A DNA stretch of 64,000 bases from Pseudarthrobacter phenanthrenivorans Sphe3 (GTDB lineage: Bacteria; Actinomycetota; Actinomycetes; Actinomycetales; Micrococcaceae): assembly GCF_000189535.1 (NCBI RefSeq), contig NC_015145.1, positions 2,418,001 to 2,482,000 of the forward strand, given 5' to 3'. The first letter of the stretch is position 1; each line of letters starts with the position of its first letter. Of the stretch, positions 18,986-28,551 are shown piece after piece. Below the pieces are notes generated by a model. That model was not told the origin of the DNA and searched no databases. It saw nothing but the letters and a program-made list of their open reading frames with translations. The translations under genes and the position numbers were made by a program.

Positions 18986-19435
18986 ATGACGATTCCCATC
19001 GAGCCGCAGCGGCCGCAGCTGATGCAGAACGATCCGTTCAGCAAGCCCGGCTACACCGACAACTTCTACGACGCCGTGGGCGGGCACGAGACGTTCGTGA
19101 AACTGATCGACGTCTTCTACGACGGCGTTGCCACAGATCCCCTGTTGCGGCCCATGTACCCGGAAGAAGACCTGGCACCGGCCAAACACCGCTTCCTGAT
19201 GTTCCTGGAGCAATACTGGGGCGGGCCCACCACCTACGGCGAGGAACGAGGGCATCCCCGGCTCCGCATGCGCCACATGCCCTTCAAGGTGACGCCGGAG
19301 GCCAAGGACCGTTGGCTGTTTCACATGCGGAAGGCCGTGGATGCGCTGGAGCTGCCTCCGCTGTACGAGGGCACGCTCTGGGACTACATGGAACGCGCGG
19401 CGCTTTCCATGGTCAACAGCCCGTCCACCCCATAG
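18986..19435 (+). CDS. glbO: Group II truncated haemoglobin
   Basis: 149-residue 2/2 globin. The proximal haem ligand is H97 (RHMPF). W110 at G8 and tyrosines Y45 (B10) and Y58 (CD1) are the marks of the trHbO class, which binds oxygen tightly and is linked to respiration or peroxide/NO chemistry. GGAGAA lies just before the ATG. It follows the channel gene by 2 bp; this pairing looks co-transcribed but I know no functional link. Confidence 0.93.
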   Translation: MTIPIEPQRPQLMQNDPFSKPGYTDNFYDAVGGHETFVKLIDVFYDGVATDPLLRPMYPEEDLAPAKHRFLMFLEQYWGGPTTYGEERGHPRLRMRHMPFKVTPEAKDRWLFHMRKAVDALELPPLYEGTLWDYMERAALSMVNSPSTP

Positions 19436-19441
19436 GGATTC

Positions 19442-20101
19442 CTACAGCAACCCGCTTCCGGTCCGTGCCAGCACATGGCCGCGGGTGCCGGTGAGACGGA
19501 ACCACCGGCCGGACCGGTAGAGCTTCTGGTCGCCATCCGCCAGGAACCCCAGGGCCAGGGCAGCGAAGGCGGCTCCGGCCGGCAGGCCTGATTCGTCCAG
19601 TTCCCTGCCCCACACCGCGGCGCGGGCGTTGTTGACGATCAGTGCACCGGGTTTGTCCGGCACTATTCCCGCGACTTCCGCCATGCCGGCCTCGGCTGCT
19701 GCGCGGAGGGCGGCGTCGCTGCGGTGCCCCACGAGTTCCCAGCCGCTGCGGGGCGCGCCCACGCCGGTCCAGGATTCGGTGACGGTCGACGGCGGCACGG
19801 GCAGTTCCACATCGTCCCCGCCGGCGCGGGCGAGGCGGTCCAGGACAGCCGACAGTGCCACTGTCACGTCCGTCCCCGAGGGCTCCGCCAGCGCCATGGT
19901 GCGCAGCCCGAGGATCGTGGGGGTGGACTCGCCCAGCAGTCGCGGCCGCAGCACGCACACGTACGCGGCGAGGACGGAACCTGCCCCCTGGAGCCGGATG
20001 GCGCCGTCGTCGATAGCCTTTGCGCGGGTTACGAATGTCTTGAGATCCGCAAGATCGCGGGGGTCGGCGAAACGGAAGGACGAGGTGAGTAGATCAGACA
20101 C
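19442..20101 (-). CDS. Conserved actinobacterial protein of unknown function
   Basis: 219 residues, GTG start, Ala-rich, with no clear signal peptide or membrane helix. The sequence is soluble-looking with a WFRLTGTRGHVLARTG C-terminal end. I recognise no catalytic motif. It is convergent with the globin gene (6 bp apart) and divergent from tesB. Codon use and composition match the neighbours, so it is taken as a real gene. Confidence 0.7.
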   Translation of the reverse strand: MSDLLTSSFRFADPRDLADLKTFVTRAKAIDDGAIRLQGAGSVLAAYVCVLRPRLLGESTPTILGLRTMALAEPSGTDVTVALSAVLDRLARAGGDDVELPVPPSTVTESWTGVGAPRSGWELVGHRSDAALRAAAEAGMAEVAGIVPDKPGALIVNNARAAVWGRELDESGLPAGAAFAALALGFLADGDQKLYRSGRWFRLTGTRGHVLARTGSGLL

Positions 20102-20129
20102 ACCAAGAACACTACCGGCTGGGGCTTTG

Positions 20130-20158
20130 TTGAGCAGTGCCGGGGCGCCGTCTAGAGT
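20130..20158 (+). promoter_or_regulatory. Promoter giving a leaderless thioesterase mRNA
   Basis: TTGAGC (20130-20135), a 17-bp spacer, and TAGAGT (20153-20158). The start ATG begins 7 bp after the -10, where transcription should start. No ribosome site precedes the ATG. Confidence 0.65.
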
Positions 20159-20164
20159 CGAACC

Positions 20165-21145
20165 ATGACTGAAGCCGACGCCGGATTGCTGGCGCTCCCC
20201 AGCGGGGATCCCACCTCATCGCTCATCTCCCTCCTCGACCTCGGTGAGCTGGAGGGGGCCCGGACGGATGAAGACATTTTCCTGGGGCCCTCGCAGCAGC
20301 AGCCCCACCACCGGGTGTTCGGCGGGCAGGTGCTGGCGCAGTCCCTCATTGCCTCCATCCGCACCGTGGCGCCGGACCGTTTTGTCCACTCCATGCACGG
20401 CTACTTCCTCCGCCCGGGCGATGCGAACAAGCCCATTACGTTCGGTGTCCAGCGCCTCCGCGACGGCCGGTCCTTTTCCGCCCGGCGGGTCCACGCCTAC
20501 CAGGAAGGCGTCCCCATCCTGTCGATGATTGCCTCCTTCCAGGGCGAGGACGAAGGGATCGAGCACGAGTCCGCCATGCCCACGGGGATCCCTGATCCGG
20601 AGTCCCTGCCCAGCACCGCCGACCTGCTGGGGAAGTTCGACCACCCGGTGGCGCGGCACTGGGCGTATGAGCGGCCCTTCGATATCCGGCACGTCGACCC
20701 GCCGCTTTACGTGTCCGCCAAGGGCAAGCGGGAAGCCCGGAACGCCGTGTGGATGAAGACGTTCGGGCCAATGCCGGACAATCCAAACCTGCACCGGGCG
20801 GCCCTGGCCTACGCGAGCGATTACACGCTGCTGGAATCCATCCTCCGGCGCCACGGGCTCAGCTGGATCACCCCGGGGATGAATGTGGCCAGCCTCGACC
20901 ATGCCATGTGGTGGCACCGCCCCGCCCGGGTGGATGAGTGGCTGCTGTATGTCCAGGAATCGCCCAGCGCTCAGGGCGCCCGCGGGCTGGCAACAGGCAA
21001 GATCTTCAACCAGGCCGGCCAGCACGTGGCGTCCGTGGCGCAGGAGGGCATGGTCCGGGTTCCCACTGACCTGAAGACCAAAGTGGTGGGGGCTTTCCAG
21101 TCCAAGGTGATGGAGCACCAGATCCGTAAGGCGGGCCGCGACTGA
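20165..21145 (+). CDS. Acyl-CoA thioesterase II (TesB family)
   Basis: Hydrolyses acyl-CoA to free fatty acid and CoA, 326 residues, the normal length for a double hot-dog TesB protein. The first hot-dog has HHRVFGGQVLAQSL around residues 50-63 and HSMHGYFLRPGD near 80. The second has ITPGMNVASLDHAMWWHRP, with the aspartate near residue 250, and the closing GKIFNQAGQHVASVAQEG. Translation is probably leaderless (see promoter). It is followed by a strong hairpin. Confidence 0.93.
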   Translation: MTEADAGLLALPSGDPTSSLISLLDLGELEGARTDEDIFLGPSQQQPHHRVFGGQVLAQSLIASIRTVAPDRFVHSMHGYFLRPGDANKPITFGVQRLRDGRSFSARRVHAYQEGVPILSMIASFQGEDEGIEHESAMPTGIPDPESLPSTADLLGKFDHPVARHWAYERPFDIRHVDPPLYVSAKGKREARNAVWMKTFGPMPDNPNLHRAALAYASDYTLLESILRRHGLSWITPGMNVASLDHAMWWHRPARVDEWLLYVQESPSAQGARGLATGKIFNQAGQHVASVAQEGMVRVPTDLKTKVVGAFQSKVMEHQIRKAGRD

Positions 21146-21159
21146 CTGAACCAGCACGC

Positions 21160-21202
21160 AAAGGAGGCCGGCACCCGAACGAACGGGCACCGGCCTCCTT
21201 TT
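21160..21202. terminator. Terminator between the thioesterase gene and ettA
   Basis: AAAGGAGGCCGG (21160-21171) pairs with CCGGCCTCCTTT (21190-21201). The T-rich right side ends the + strand gene. It can serve both convergent genes. Confidence 0.8.
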
Positions 21203-21238
21203 GCATTTCCGACCAGCCCGGAGGCTTGCCGCAGGATC

Positions 21239-22921
<1,683 letters not shown>

Positions 22922-22986
22922 GGTTCCAAATCTAGTGGGTCGCCGGGCATATCTCACATTCCGGGCCCGAGGCCCGCGGCAACAAT

Positions 22987-23583
22987 CTAGGAGCCCACGA
23001 AGCACTTTCCGCTGGCCAGCACCGGAAGGACGGTCACTGCCACAGCGCCGTCACGGACCTGGCCGATGACGCAGTCATCGCCTTGCAGCACGGCGGCTTC
23101 GATCGCGTCCGCTTCCAGCCCCGTGGGAGTCCGGCTCTGCGACACCTCCAGGACACCGGGCGCGATTCCCGCTCCGGCCAAGGCATCACTGACCTGCGCG
23201 GTGGACGGCTTGGGAGCTCCGGCGGCCAGCCTGCCGAGTGCGTCGGTGACGGTTTGCTTTGTCCTTTCGGTGGCGGCAGCCCCGGCGCCGGAGGTCGTCG
23301 AGGTGTCCGCGAGCGGTTCGCTGCCCCCTGCTCCGGGTGCGGCCCCGTTGCCGGCGCTGGGCGTGGCTGCAGGTGACGGGTCAGCCGGCACGGCCGGGCT
23401 GCCGGAGGGCGCCGCGACGGAACAGCCCGACAGCAGGAAGACGAGGGCAACGCCGGCCACCGTGGCTGGCAGGCGGCGGGCGGTTGCGCGCAGCAGGAAT
23501 CTGGTGCCGGAAAGCGGAGCGGGAAGGGCAACCGATGAGGCGCCGGCGGTGGCGGTCTGCCGGTTGTCAAGGGTGTGCCACAT
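22987..23583 (-). CDS. Putative lipoprotein (DUF6993-like)
   Basis: 198 residues. A long N-terminal region is followed by a hydrophobic stretch ending in a lipobox, FLLSGC, around residues 49-54, so the mature protein would be lipid-anchored. A Ser/Pro/Ala-rich linker precedes a C-terminal domain of ~90 residues with two cysteines (DDCVIG and GKCFVG) that could form a disulfide. The pre-lipobox leader is unusually long; a start further in is possible. The family name is from memory and the function is unknown. Confidence 0.7.
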   Translation of the reverse strand: MWHTLDNRQTATAGASSVALPAPLSGTRFLLRATARRLPATVAGVALVFLLSGCSVAAPSGSPAVPADPSPAATPSAGNGAAPGAGGSEPLADTSTTSGAGAAATERTKQTVTDALGRLAAGAPKPSTAQVSDALAGAGIAPGVLEVSQSRTPTGLEADAIEAAVLQGDDCVIGQVRDGAVAVTVLPVLASGKCFVGS

Positions 23584-23724
23584 GCTGTCATTCTGCCACG
23601 CAGCCTTCCCGCGGTTCGCAACCTTGACGGGCAGGGCGCGGCCGGGGGGTGCCGCTCCCTGCCCGCAAGGAACCGGTGAAGCGTCGAGGGTGAAGCGTCG
23701 ATAAGGTCAGGTCGGGGAAAAATC

Positions 23725-24285
23725 CTAGGCTCGTGATTCGGCAAGCTCTCCCGTCTCCAGATCCAGGGCAACCAGGTCTCCGTTCCGGTCTTCGATGTAG
23801 GCTTCCGGATCGCCGCCATCGTTCGCGTCCTCGTCGTTCTCCTCCGGCTCATCGAATGATGCGTCTCCGCCGGGCTGGTGGATGCCGTCCACGGGAGAAT
23901 CCTGCTCCACGAGCGAGAGAAGGGGTTTGGTGGAGGACCGGATGAAGTTTGCCGTGCCCCAGGTAAGGTCGTGGCCCACGGCGTCGGCATCGATGGTGTG
24001 CGAATAGTAGACCCTGCCGTCCCTTTCCCAGCTGCGGATCTTCAGCTTGCCCACCACGATGACCGGCTGGCCCTTCCGGATGCTGCAGCCCATGCTCCCC
24101 GCAAGATGCCGATAGCCCTGGACCAGGAACCAGTTGGTATGGCCGTCGGTCCAGGTGCCCGACTCCTTGTCGTAGCGGCGGGTGGTGGAACCGATGCGGA
24201 AGGAAGCGGTGGCCACTCCCCCCGGCGTGGTGGAGCTCTTGATCTCGGTGGCAACAAAGCCCCGGATCGTTATGGTGTCGCTCAT
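23725..24285 (-). CDS. Single-stranded DNA-binding protein, second type
   Basis: 186 residues with an OB fold in the first ~105 (SDTITIRGFVATEIKS, then FRIGSTTRRYD and NWFLVQGYRHLA). An acidic linker follows. The end is ETGELAESRA and lacks the DDIPF-type tip that recruits partners in the main replicative SSB. It is therefore probably the accessory SSB seen in actinobacteria. ATG at 24285 follows AGGA; the longer frame is rejected. Confidence 0.85.
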   Translation of the reverse strand: MSDTITIRGFVATEIKSSTTPGGVATASFRIGSTTRRYDKESGTWTDGHTNWFLVQGYRHLAGSMGCSIRKGQPVIVVGKLKIRSWERDGRVYYSHTIDADAVGHDLTWGTANFIRSSTKPLLSLVEQDSPVDGIHQPGGDASFDEPEENDEDANDGGDPEAYIEDRNGDLVALDLETGELAESRA

Positions 24286-24500
24286 GTTGCGTCCTGTCTT
24301 CTGTGGAGTGCCATTAGCAGGCATCACCAGCTTGGCCCGGACCGGCGGGCAGCGGGAGCCTCGGCTTTGCCTATGTGCACAACACGCCTCCCGGAGGCGG
24401 GTGTTGAGGAAGAGTGGCGCCTGTGGACGTCGGTGACGGTCCCGGCACGTCCGGCAATGTAAACTTTTTGAGGCGCCGGACTTCAGCTCCGGATGCCACT

Positions 24501-24576
24501 GCCTCAGTAGCTCAGGGGATAGAGCAGCGGCCTTCTAATCCGCCGGTCGGGGGTTCGATTCCCTCCTGGGGCACCA
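24501..24576 (+). tRNA. tRNA-Arg(TCT)
   Basis: Cloverleaf with acceptor GCCTCAG paired to CTGGGGC, anticodon loop CTTCTAA (anticodon TCT) and T-loop TTCGATT. The discriminator is A at 24573 and CCA is encoded at 24574-24576. The IS481-family element starts at the very next base. Confidence 0.95.
24562..24576 (+). repeat. 15-bp direct repeat, left copy (tRNA-Arg 3' end)
   Basis: CCTCCTGGGGCACCA. An identical copy is at 25925-25939. The two copies flank the insertion element exactly and differ in the base before and after them. Confidence 0.9.
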
Positions 24577-24597
24577 TGTGGTGAGTCGAGACATCCT

Positions 24598-25815
24598 TCA
24601 CGGATGAGTCGAGTCATCGGTAACACCCCGGTCTTCGGACCGGGGTGTTTTTCTTTGCCCTGTTTTTCTGGGTTGGTAGTTCCGGGTGGGGTCGATGGTG
24701 AGTTCGCGGATGATCTCGCCGGTGGTTGCGTCGCTGATGGTGACGTCGTTGTCGTGGATGAGCATCAGGACGTGTTTGCGGGCGTAGGCGCGGCCGATGC
24801 CGATGTGGCGGAGTTGGCCTGCGTGGCGGAGGGTGAGTTTCCCGAACTGGTCGACGCGGTCGATGCGCCGACGCCAGTGATCTCCTTGTTTGGATCCGGT
24901 CGGTGATGCTTTGGGTATCGCGGTGTAGGCCGCGGCCGGGGTGCGGCGGTCCAGGGCCCGGTGGGGGCGTTCGTGGTTGTAGATGTGCCGGAACTTTTCC
25001 AGCTGTTCGTTCAGGTCTTGAAGGGTGTGGGCCCGGGGTTGGCCGGTGAGCCAGCGTTTGAGGGTCTGGTGGAAACGTTCGATTTTGCCTTGGGTCTGCG
25101 GGTGGTTCGGGGCGCCGTTCTTTTGGGTGATGCCCAGGGCGTGGAGATGGTGTTCGAAGGCGTTCCTGCCGCCTTTCCCGCCCGCGAGGCGGGTGGTGTA
25201 GACCATGCCGTTGTCGGTCAGTGTCGAGGCCGGTAGCCCGTGTTCAGCAGCGCAGGCCAGGAACGTGGTGACCACGGCGGTGACGGTGACGGGTTTGAAT
25301 CCGGTGCAGGCGAGCAGGTAGCGGGAGTGGTCATCGAGGAAGTTCAGGATCTCGATGTCGGTTCCGTCGGCCAGGGCCCAGTGGGTGAAGTCGGATTGCC
25401 AGGTTTCGTTGGGCTGGTGTGCTTCGAAGCGGTGCAGTGAGGCTTTGGGCCGTTTCTTCGGATCCGGAGTGATCATTCCTTTGGTGTGCAGGAGCCGGCG
25501 GATCGTGGACGTTGACGGCGCGGGTACTCCTTCTTGTTCGAGGTGCCAGGCGATCGTCACGGGCCCGGCGTCCAGGCCGGCGGTTTGCAGTTCCTGCCGC
25601 AGGGTAAGGATCCGCGCGGCTACCGTTTCGGTGGTGCGGCGCGGGTTGCTGAGGGGGCGTTTGGATCGGGGGTCGACGGCGGCGATACCTCCGGCGGACT
25701 CGCGTCGGAGGAGCTCGTGGACCCAGCGGCGGCTGACTCCATACCGGCGGGCAGCTTCCGTAACTGTCAGGCCTTGGTCACGGACGGCGAGGACGATCAC
25801 TTTCTGCTTCGACAT
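24598..25815 (-). CDS. IS481-family transposase
   Basis: 405-residue DDE transposase with an N-terminal helix-turn-helix (VTEAARRYGVSRRWVHELL, ~18-36). The rve integrase core carries the triad: D in QSDFTHW (~142), D in TLTDNGMVY (~200) and E in GKIERFH (~244). After the core comes a further domain of ~120 residues, typical of longer IS481 members. The last codons overlap a transcription terminator read in the other direction and one subterminal repeat. The frame is intact. Confidence 0.93.
   Translation of the reverse strand: MSKQKVIVLAVRDQGLTVTEAARRYGVSRRWVHELLRRESAGGIAAVDPRSKRPLSNPRRTTETVAARILTLRQELQTAGLDAGPVTIAWHLEQEGVPAPSTSTIRRLLHTKGMITPDPKKRPKASLHRFEAHQPNETWQSDFTHWALADGTDIEILNFLDDHSRYLLACTGFKPVTVTAVVTTFLACAAEHGLPASTLTDNGMVYTTRLAGGKGGRNAFEHHLHALGITQKNGAPNHPQTQGKIERFHQTLKRWLTGQPRAHTLQDLNEQLEKFRHIYNHERPHRALDRRTPAAAYTAIPKASPTGSKQGDHWRRRIDRVDQFGKLTLRHAGQLRHIGIGRAYARKHVLMLIHDNDVTISDATTGEIIRELTIDPTRNYQPRKTGQRKTPRSEDRGVTDDSTHP
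24622..24655 (+). terminator. Inward-facing terminator in the IS left end
   Basis: AACACCCCGGTC and its complement around TTCG, followed by TTTTTCTTT on the + strand. It lies inside the 3' end of the transposase gene and would stop RNA entering from tRNA-Arg. Confidence 0.8.
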
Positions 25816-25924
25816 GCATCATGCTGGATCCCTGCCGGTGTGAACGATGTCCCGACTCACCGGTGAAGTGTCAACTGGGAACGATGTCCCGACTCATGTG
25901 AGAACTATGTCGTGAAACTAGACA

Positions 25925-25939
25925 CCTCCTGGGGCACCA
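25925..25939 (+). repeat. 15-bp direct repeat, right copy
   Basis: Identical to 24562-24576. It would be the original junction between the tRNA 3' end and its native terminator. Confidence 0.9.
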
Positions 25940-25944
25940 CATGG

Positions 25945-25976
25945 GTTACGCCCCGGTTCTCGAACCGGGGCGTAAC
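25945..25976 (+). terminator. Native terminator of tRNA-Arg, now displaced
   Basis: GTTACGCCCCGGTT and its perfect 14-bp complement around CTCG. It would sit 5 bp after the CCA end if the insertion were removed. It also lies just after the stop of the convergent ROK gene and may serve it. Confidence 0.75.
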
Positions 25977-25992
25977 AATTTGGCGGGAAATC

Positions 25993-27222
25993 CTAGGCCT
26001 GGAGCCGGTGCGGCGCCTCCACCAGGGCCCGGACCACGCTGCCCGCCGCACCCAACAGGGCGCCCGACTCCCCCACCACCGCGGTAGTGACATGTTCGGG
26101 CGGAAGAGCCCCGGGAGCATACTTGGCCAGGCCTTCCAACAACGGCTCCCTCAACCACTGGTCCAGGACGGCGAAGTGCCCGCCAAGGACCACAGACCGC
26201 ACGTTCACCATCCGTGATGCTGACGCCACTGCAATGCCCAACGAGCGCCCCGCCCTTTGCACGGCCTGCAGGGCGTCGGGATCGCCGGCGGCCAGCGCCG
26301 CCAGGAGCCGGGACATGCTTTCCGACCTGGAACGCCCCTTGACCTGGATGCCGGCGGCCGCGAAAATCGCGTCCTGCCCGGCCTCCGTCTCCAGACATCC
26401 CGTCCCGCCGCAGGAGCAGCGGGTCCCCGCAGGGTCCACCACGATGTGGCCCACTTCGCCGGCGTTTCCTTCCGGCCCGGTGAAAAGCTCAGAATCGATG
26501 ACCAGGCCGCCGCCGACCCCCACTTCACCGGAGACGAACAGGAAGTTGCGCCGCGCATGGGGGCCGTGCGCCAGCTCAGCCAGCGCGGCGGCGTTGGCCT
26601 CGTTAAACAGGGAAACCCCCAGCGGCGCGCCCGGCAGCAGCCCGGACAGATCCAGCGGCGTATCCCGCCAGCCCAAGTTCGGTGCCACCGTCACAGTGGA
26701 CGTGCCGGCTTCAACAAGTCCGGGCACGGCAAGCCCGCCGCCGAGCACCTCGACGCCCTTGGCCGCGGCAGCCCTGCGCACGTCACTGGCCAGCCCGGCC
26801 AAGGCGGACATCACCGGAGCGCTGGCGCTGTCCCGGTTGTCCCGTTCCCGGATGTCCTGCACCACTACCCGGCCGGAAAGATCGGTGACCCCGGCGGCAA
26901 TGTAGTCCACGTTGATTTCCATGCCCATCACGCCGCGGGCAGGATTCAATTCAAGGCCCACACCGGGCCTGCCCCGTTCCCCCTGGCGGCTCAGCCCCAC
27001 TTCGCGGAGGATACCGGCCTCCAAAAGGTCAAGGACGATGCTGGAAACCGAGGCCTTGGTCAGCCCGGTGGCGGCTGCGATCTGCGCCCGCGTCAGGTGA
27101 GACCCCGCCGGGGATTGCACTACCCTTCCCAGGACCAGGGCGAGGTTACTCCTTCGCACGTCGCCCATGTTTCCTGGCGTCCCTGCCTCGGACGGTGCGG
27201 TAGCAGCTGCACTGCCGGCCAT
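25993..27222 (-). CDS. xylR: ROK-family transcriptional repressor of the xylose genes
   Basis: 409 residues. The N-terminal winged helix (LTRAQIAAATGLTKASVSSIVLD, ~43-65) is followed by a ROK sugar-sensing domain. The zinc motif of ROK proteins is seen in CSCGGTGCLE, with the histidine of GHIVVD before it. Its position opposite xylA and a palindrome over the xylA -10 argue that it represses xylAB and is released by xylose. GAGGAGG precedes the ATG. The role is inferred from context; the family is sure. Confidence 0.88.
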   Translation of the reverse strand: MAGSAAATAPSEAGTPGNMGDVRRSNLALVLGRVVQSPAGSHLTRAQIAAATGLTKASVSSIVLDLLEAGILREVGLSRQGERGRPGVGLELNPARGVMGMEINVDYIAAGVTDLSGRVVVQDIRERDNRDSASAPVMSALAGLASDVRRAAAAKGVEVLGGGLAVPGLVEAGTSTVTVAPNLGWRDTPLDLSGLLPGAPLGVSLFNEANAAALAELAHGPHARRNFLFVSGEVGVGGGLVIDSELFTGPEGNAGEVGHIVVDPAGTRCSCGGTGCLETEAGQDAIFAAAGIQVKGRSRSESMSRLLAALAAGDPDALQAVQRAGRSLGIAVASASRMVNVRSVVLGGHFAVLDQWLREPLLEGLAKYAPGALPPEHVTTAVVGESGALLGAAGSVVRALVEAPHRLQA

Positions 27223-27273
27223 GCGCGCCCCTCCTCAAGATCAAAACGGGCCGTTATTTGGGGCCCTTCGCTA

Positions 27274-27303
27274 TTGACCCTAGCGTAATGGCGCTTATAT
27301 AGT
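27274..27303 (+). promoter_or_regulatory. xylA promoter
   Basis: TTGACC (27274-27279), an 18-bp spacer, and TATAGT (27298-27303), 58 bp before the xylA start. This is one of the best sigma70-type promoters in the window. Confidence 0.75.
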
Positions 27304-27313
27304 TCAAGCTATA
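27298..27313. promoter_or_regulatory. Candidate XylR operator
   Basis: TATAG, a 6-bp spacer, and CTATA form an AT-rich inverted repeat that covers the xylA -10 box. Binding here would block polymerase. It stands out in GC-rich surroundings. Confidence 0.6.
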
Positions 27314-27360
27314 AACTAAGTCGCGTAAACAGCGACGCCCCCCGACTGCAAGGACGCATC

Positions 27361-28548
27361 ATGACTCTCTCCCCTACACCGGCTGATAAGTTCACTTTTG
27401 GTTTGTGGACCGTTGGCTGGACCGGTGCTGACCCGTTCGGTGTCGCCACCCGCGCGGCCCTGGATCCTGTTGAGGCGGTCCACCGGCTGGCCGAGCTGGG
27501 TGCGTACGGCATCACGTTCCATGACAACGACCTGGTCCCGTTCGAGGCCACGGCCTCGGAGCGGGAGCTGATCCTGAAGAACTTCAAGGCAGCCCTGGCC
27601 GAGACCGGCCTGAAGGTTCCCATGGTGACCACCAACCTGTTCAGCCACCCGGTGTTCAAGGACGGCGGCTTCACCTCCAACGACCGTTCCATCCGCCGGT
27701 TCGCCCTGTCCAAGGTGCTGCGCAACATCGATTCGGCCGCCGAGTTCGGTGCTGAGACTTTCGTGATGTGGGGCGGGCGTGAAGGCAGCGAATACGACGG
27801 GTCCAAGGACCTCGCCGCGGCCCTGGACCGGATGAAGGAAGGCGTGGACACCGCCGCCGCCTACATCAAGGACAAGGGCTACAACCTGCGCATCGCCCTG
27901 GAGCCCAAGCCGAACGAGCCGCGCGGTGACATCTTCCTGCCCACCGTGGGCCACGGCCTGGCGTTCATCGCCCAGCTCGAACACGGCGACATCGTGGGCC
28001 TGAACCCCGAAACCGGGCACGAGCAGATGGCCGGGCTGAACTTCACCCACGGCATCGCCCAGGCCCTGTGGGCCGGCAAGCTCTTCCACATCGACCTCAA
28101 CGGCCAGCGCGGCATCAAGTACGACCAGGACCTCGTCTTCGGCCACGGCGACCTGACCAGCGCGTTCTTCACCGTGGACCTGCTCGAAAACGGCTTCCCC
28201 AACGGCGGCCCCCGCTACGACGGACCGCGGCACTTCGACTACAAGCCCTCCCGCACCGACGGCTACGACGGCGTCTGGGAATCAGCCAAAGCAAACATGG
28301 CCACCTACCTGCTCCTGAAAGAACGCGCCCTGGCCTTCCGCGCAGACCCCGAAGTCCAGGCAGCCCTGGCCACCTCCGGCGTCGGCGAACTCGGCGAACC
28401 CACCCTCGCCGCCGGCGAAACCACCACCGACCTGCTCGCCGACACCACCGCGTTCGAAGACTTCGACGCCAACAAAGCAGCCGAACGCTCCTTCGCCTTC
28501 GTCCGCCTCAACCAACTCGCCATCGAACACCTCCTGGGTGCCCGCTAA
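27361..28548 (+). CDS. xylA: Xylose isomerase
   Basis: Converts D-xylose to D-xylulose (and glucose to fructose), 395 residues, the short class I form typical of Streptomyces and Arthrobacter. All family landmarks fall at standard positions: H54 and D57 (FHDND), E181 and K183 (EPKPNEPRG), E217 and H220 (NPETGHEQ), and the second metal ligands D255 and D257 (YDQDLV). AAGGA precedes the ATG. It is three bases from xylB. The gene is rich in C at third positions, suggesting strong expression. Confidence 0.98.
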   Translation: MTLSPTPADKFTFGLWTVGWTGADPFGVATRAALDPVEAVHRLAELGAYGITFHDNDLVPFEATASERELILKNFKAALAETGLKVPMVTTNLFSHPVFKDGGFTSNDRSIRRFALSKVLRNIDSAAEFGAETFVMWGGREGSEYDGSKDLAAALDRMKEGVDTAAAYIKDKGYNLRIALEPKPNEPRGDIFLPTVGHGLAFIAQLEHGDIVGLNPETGHEQMAGLNFTHGIAQALWAGKLFHIDLNGQRGIKYDQDLVFGHGDLTSAFFTVDLLENGFPNGGPRYDGPRHFDYKPSRTDGYDGVWESAKANMATYLLLKERALAFRADPEVQAALATSGVGELGEPTLAAGETTTDLLADTTAFEDFDANKAAERSFAFVRLNQLAIEHLLGAR

Positions 28549-28551
28549 GCC

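Larger units (their letters stand above)
24577..25924 (-). mobile_element. Intact IS481-family insertion sequence (1348 bp)
   Basis: Bounded by TGT at 24577-24579 and ACA at 25922-25924, inside a perfect 15-bp direct repeat. The terminal 25 bp match in inverted orientation at 15 positions, including TGT and GACATnnTTC. Subterminal copies of TGAGTCGRGACAT lie at 24582 and 24605, with inverse copies ending at 25859 and 25896; these are probably transposase sites. It carries one uninterrupted transposase gene, so it may still be active. Confidence 0.85.

Noticed and set aside
24501..25976. Prophage or integrative element attachment site at tRNA-Arg
   Set aside because: The repeats look like attL/attR, but only a single IS481-family element lies between them and no integrase gene is present.
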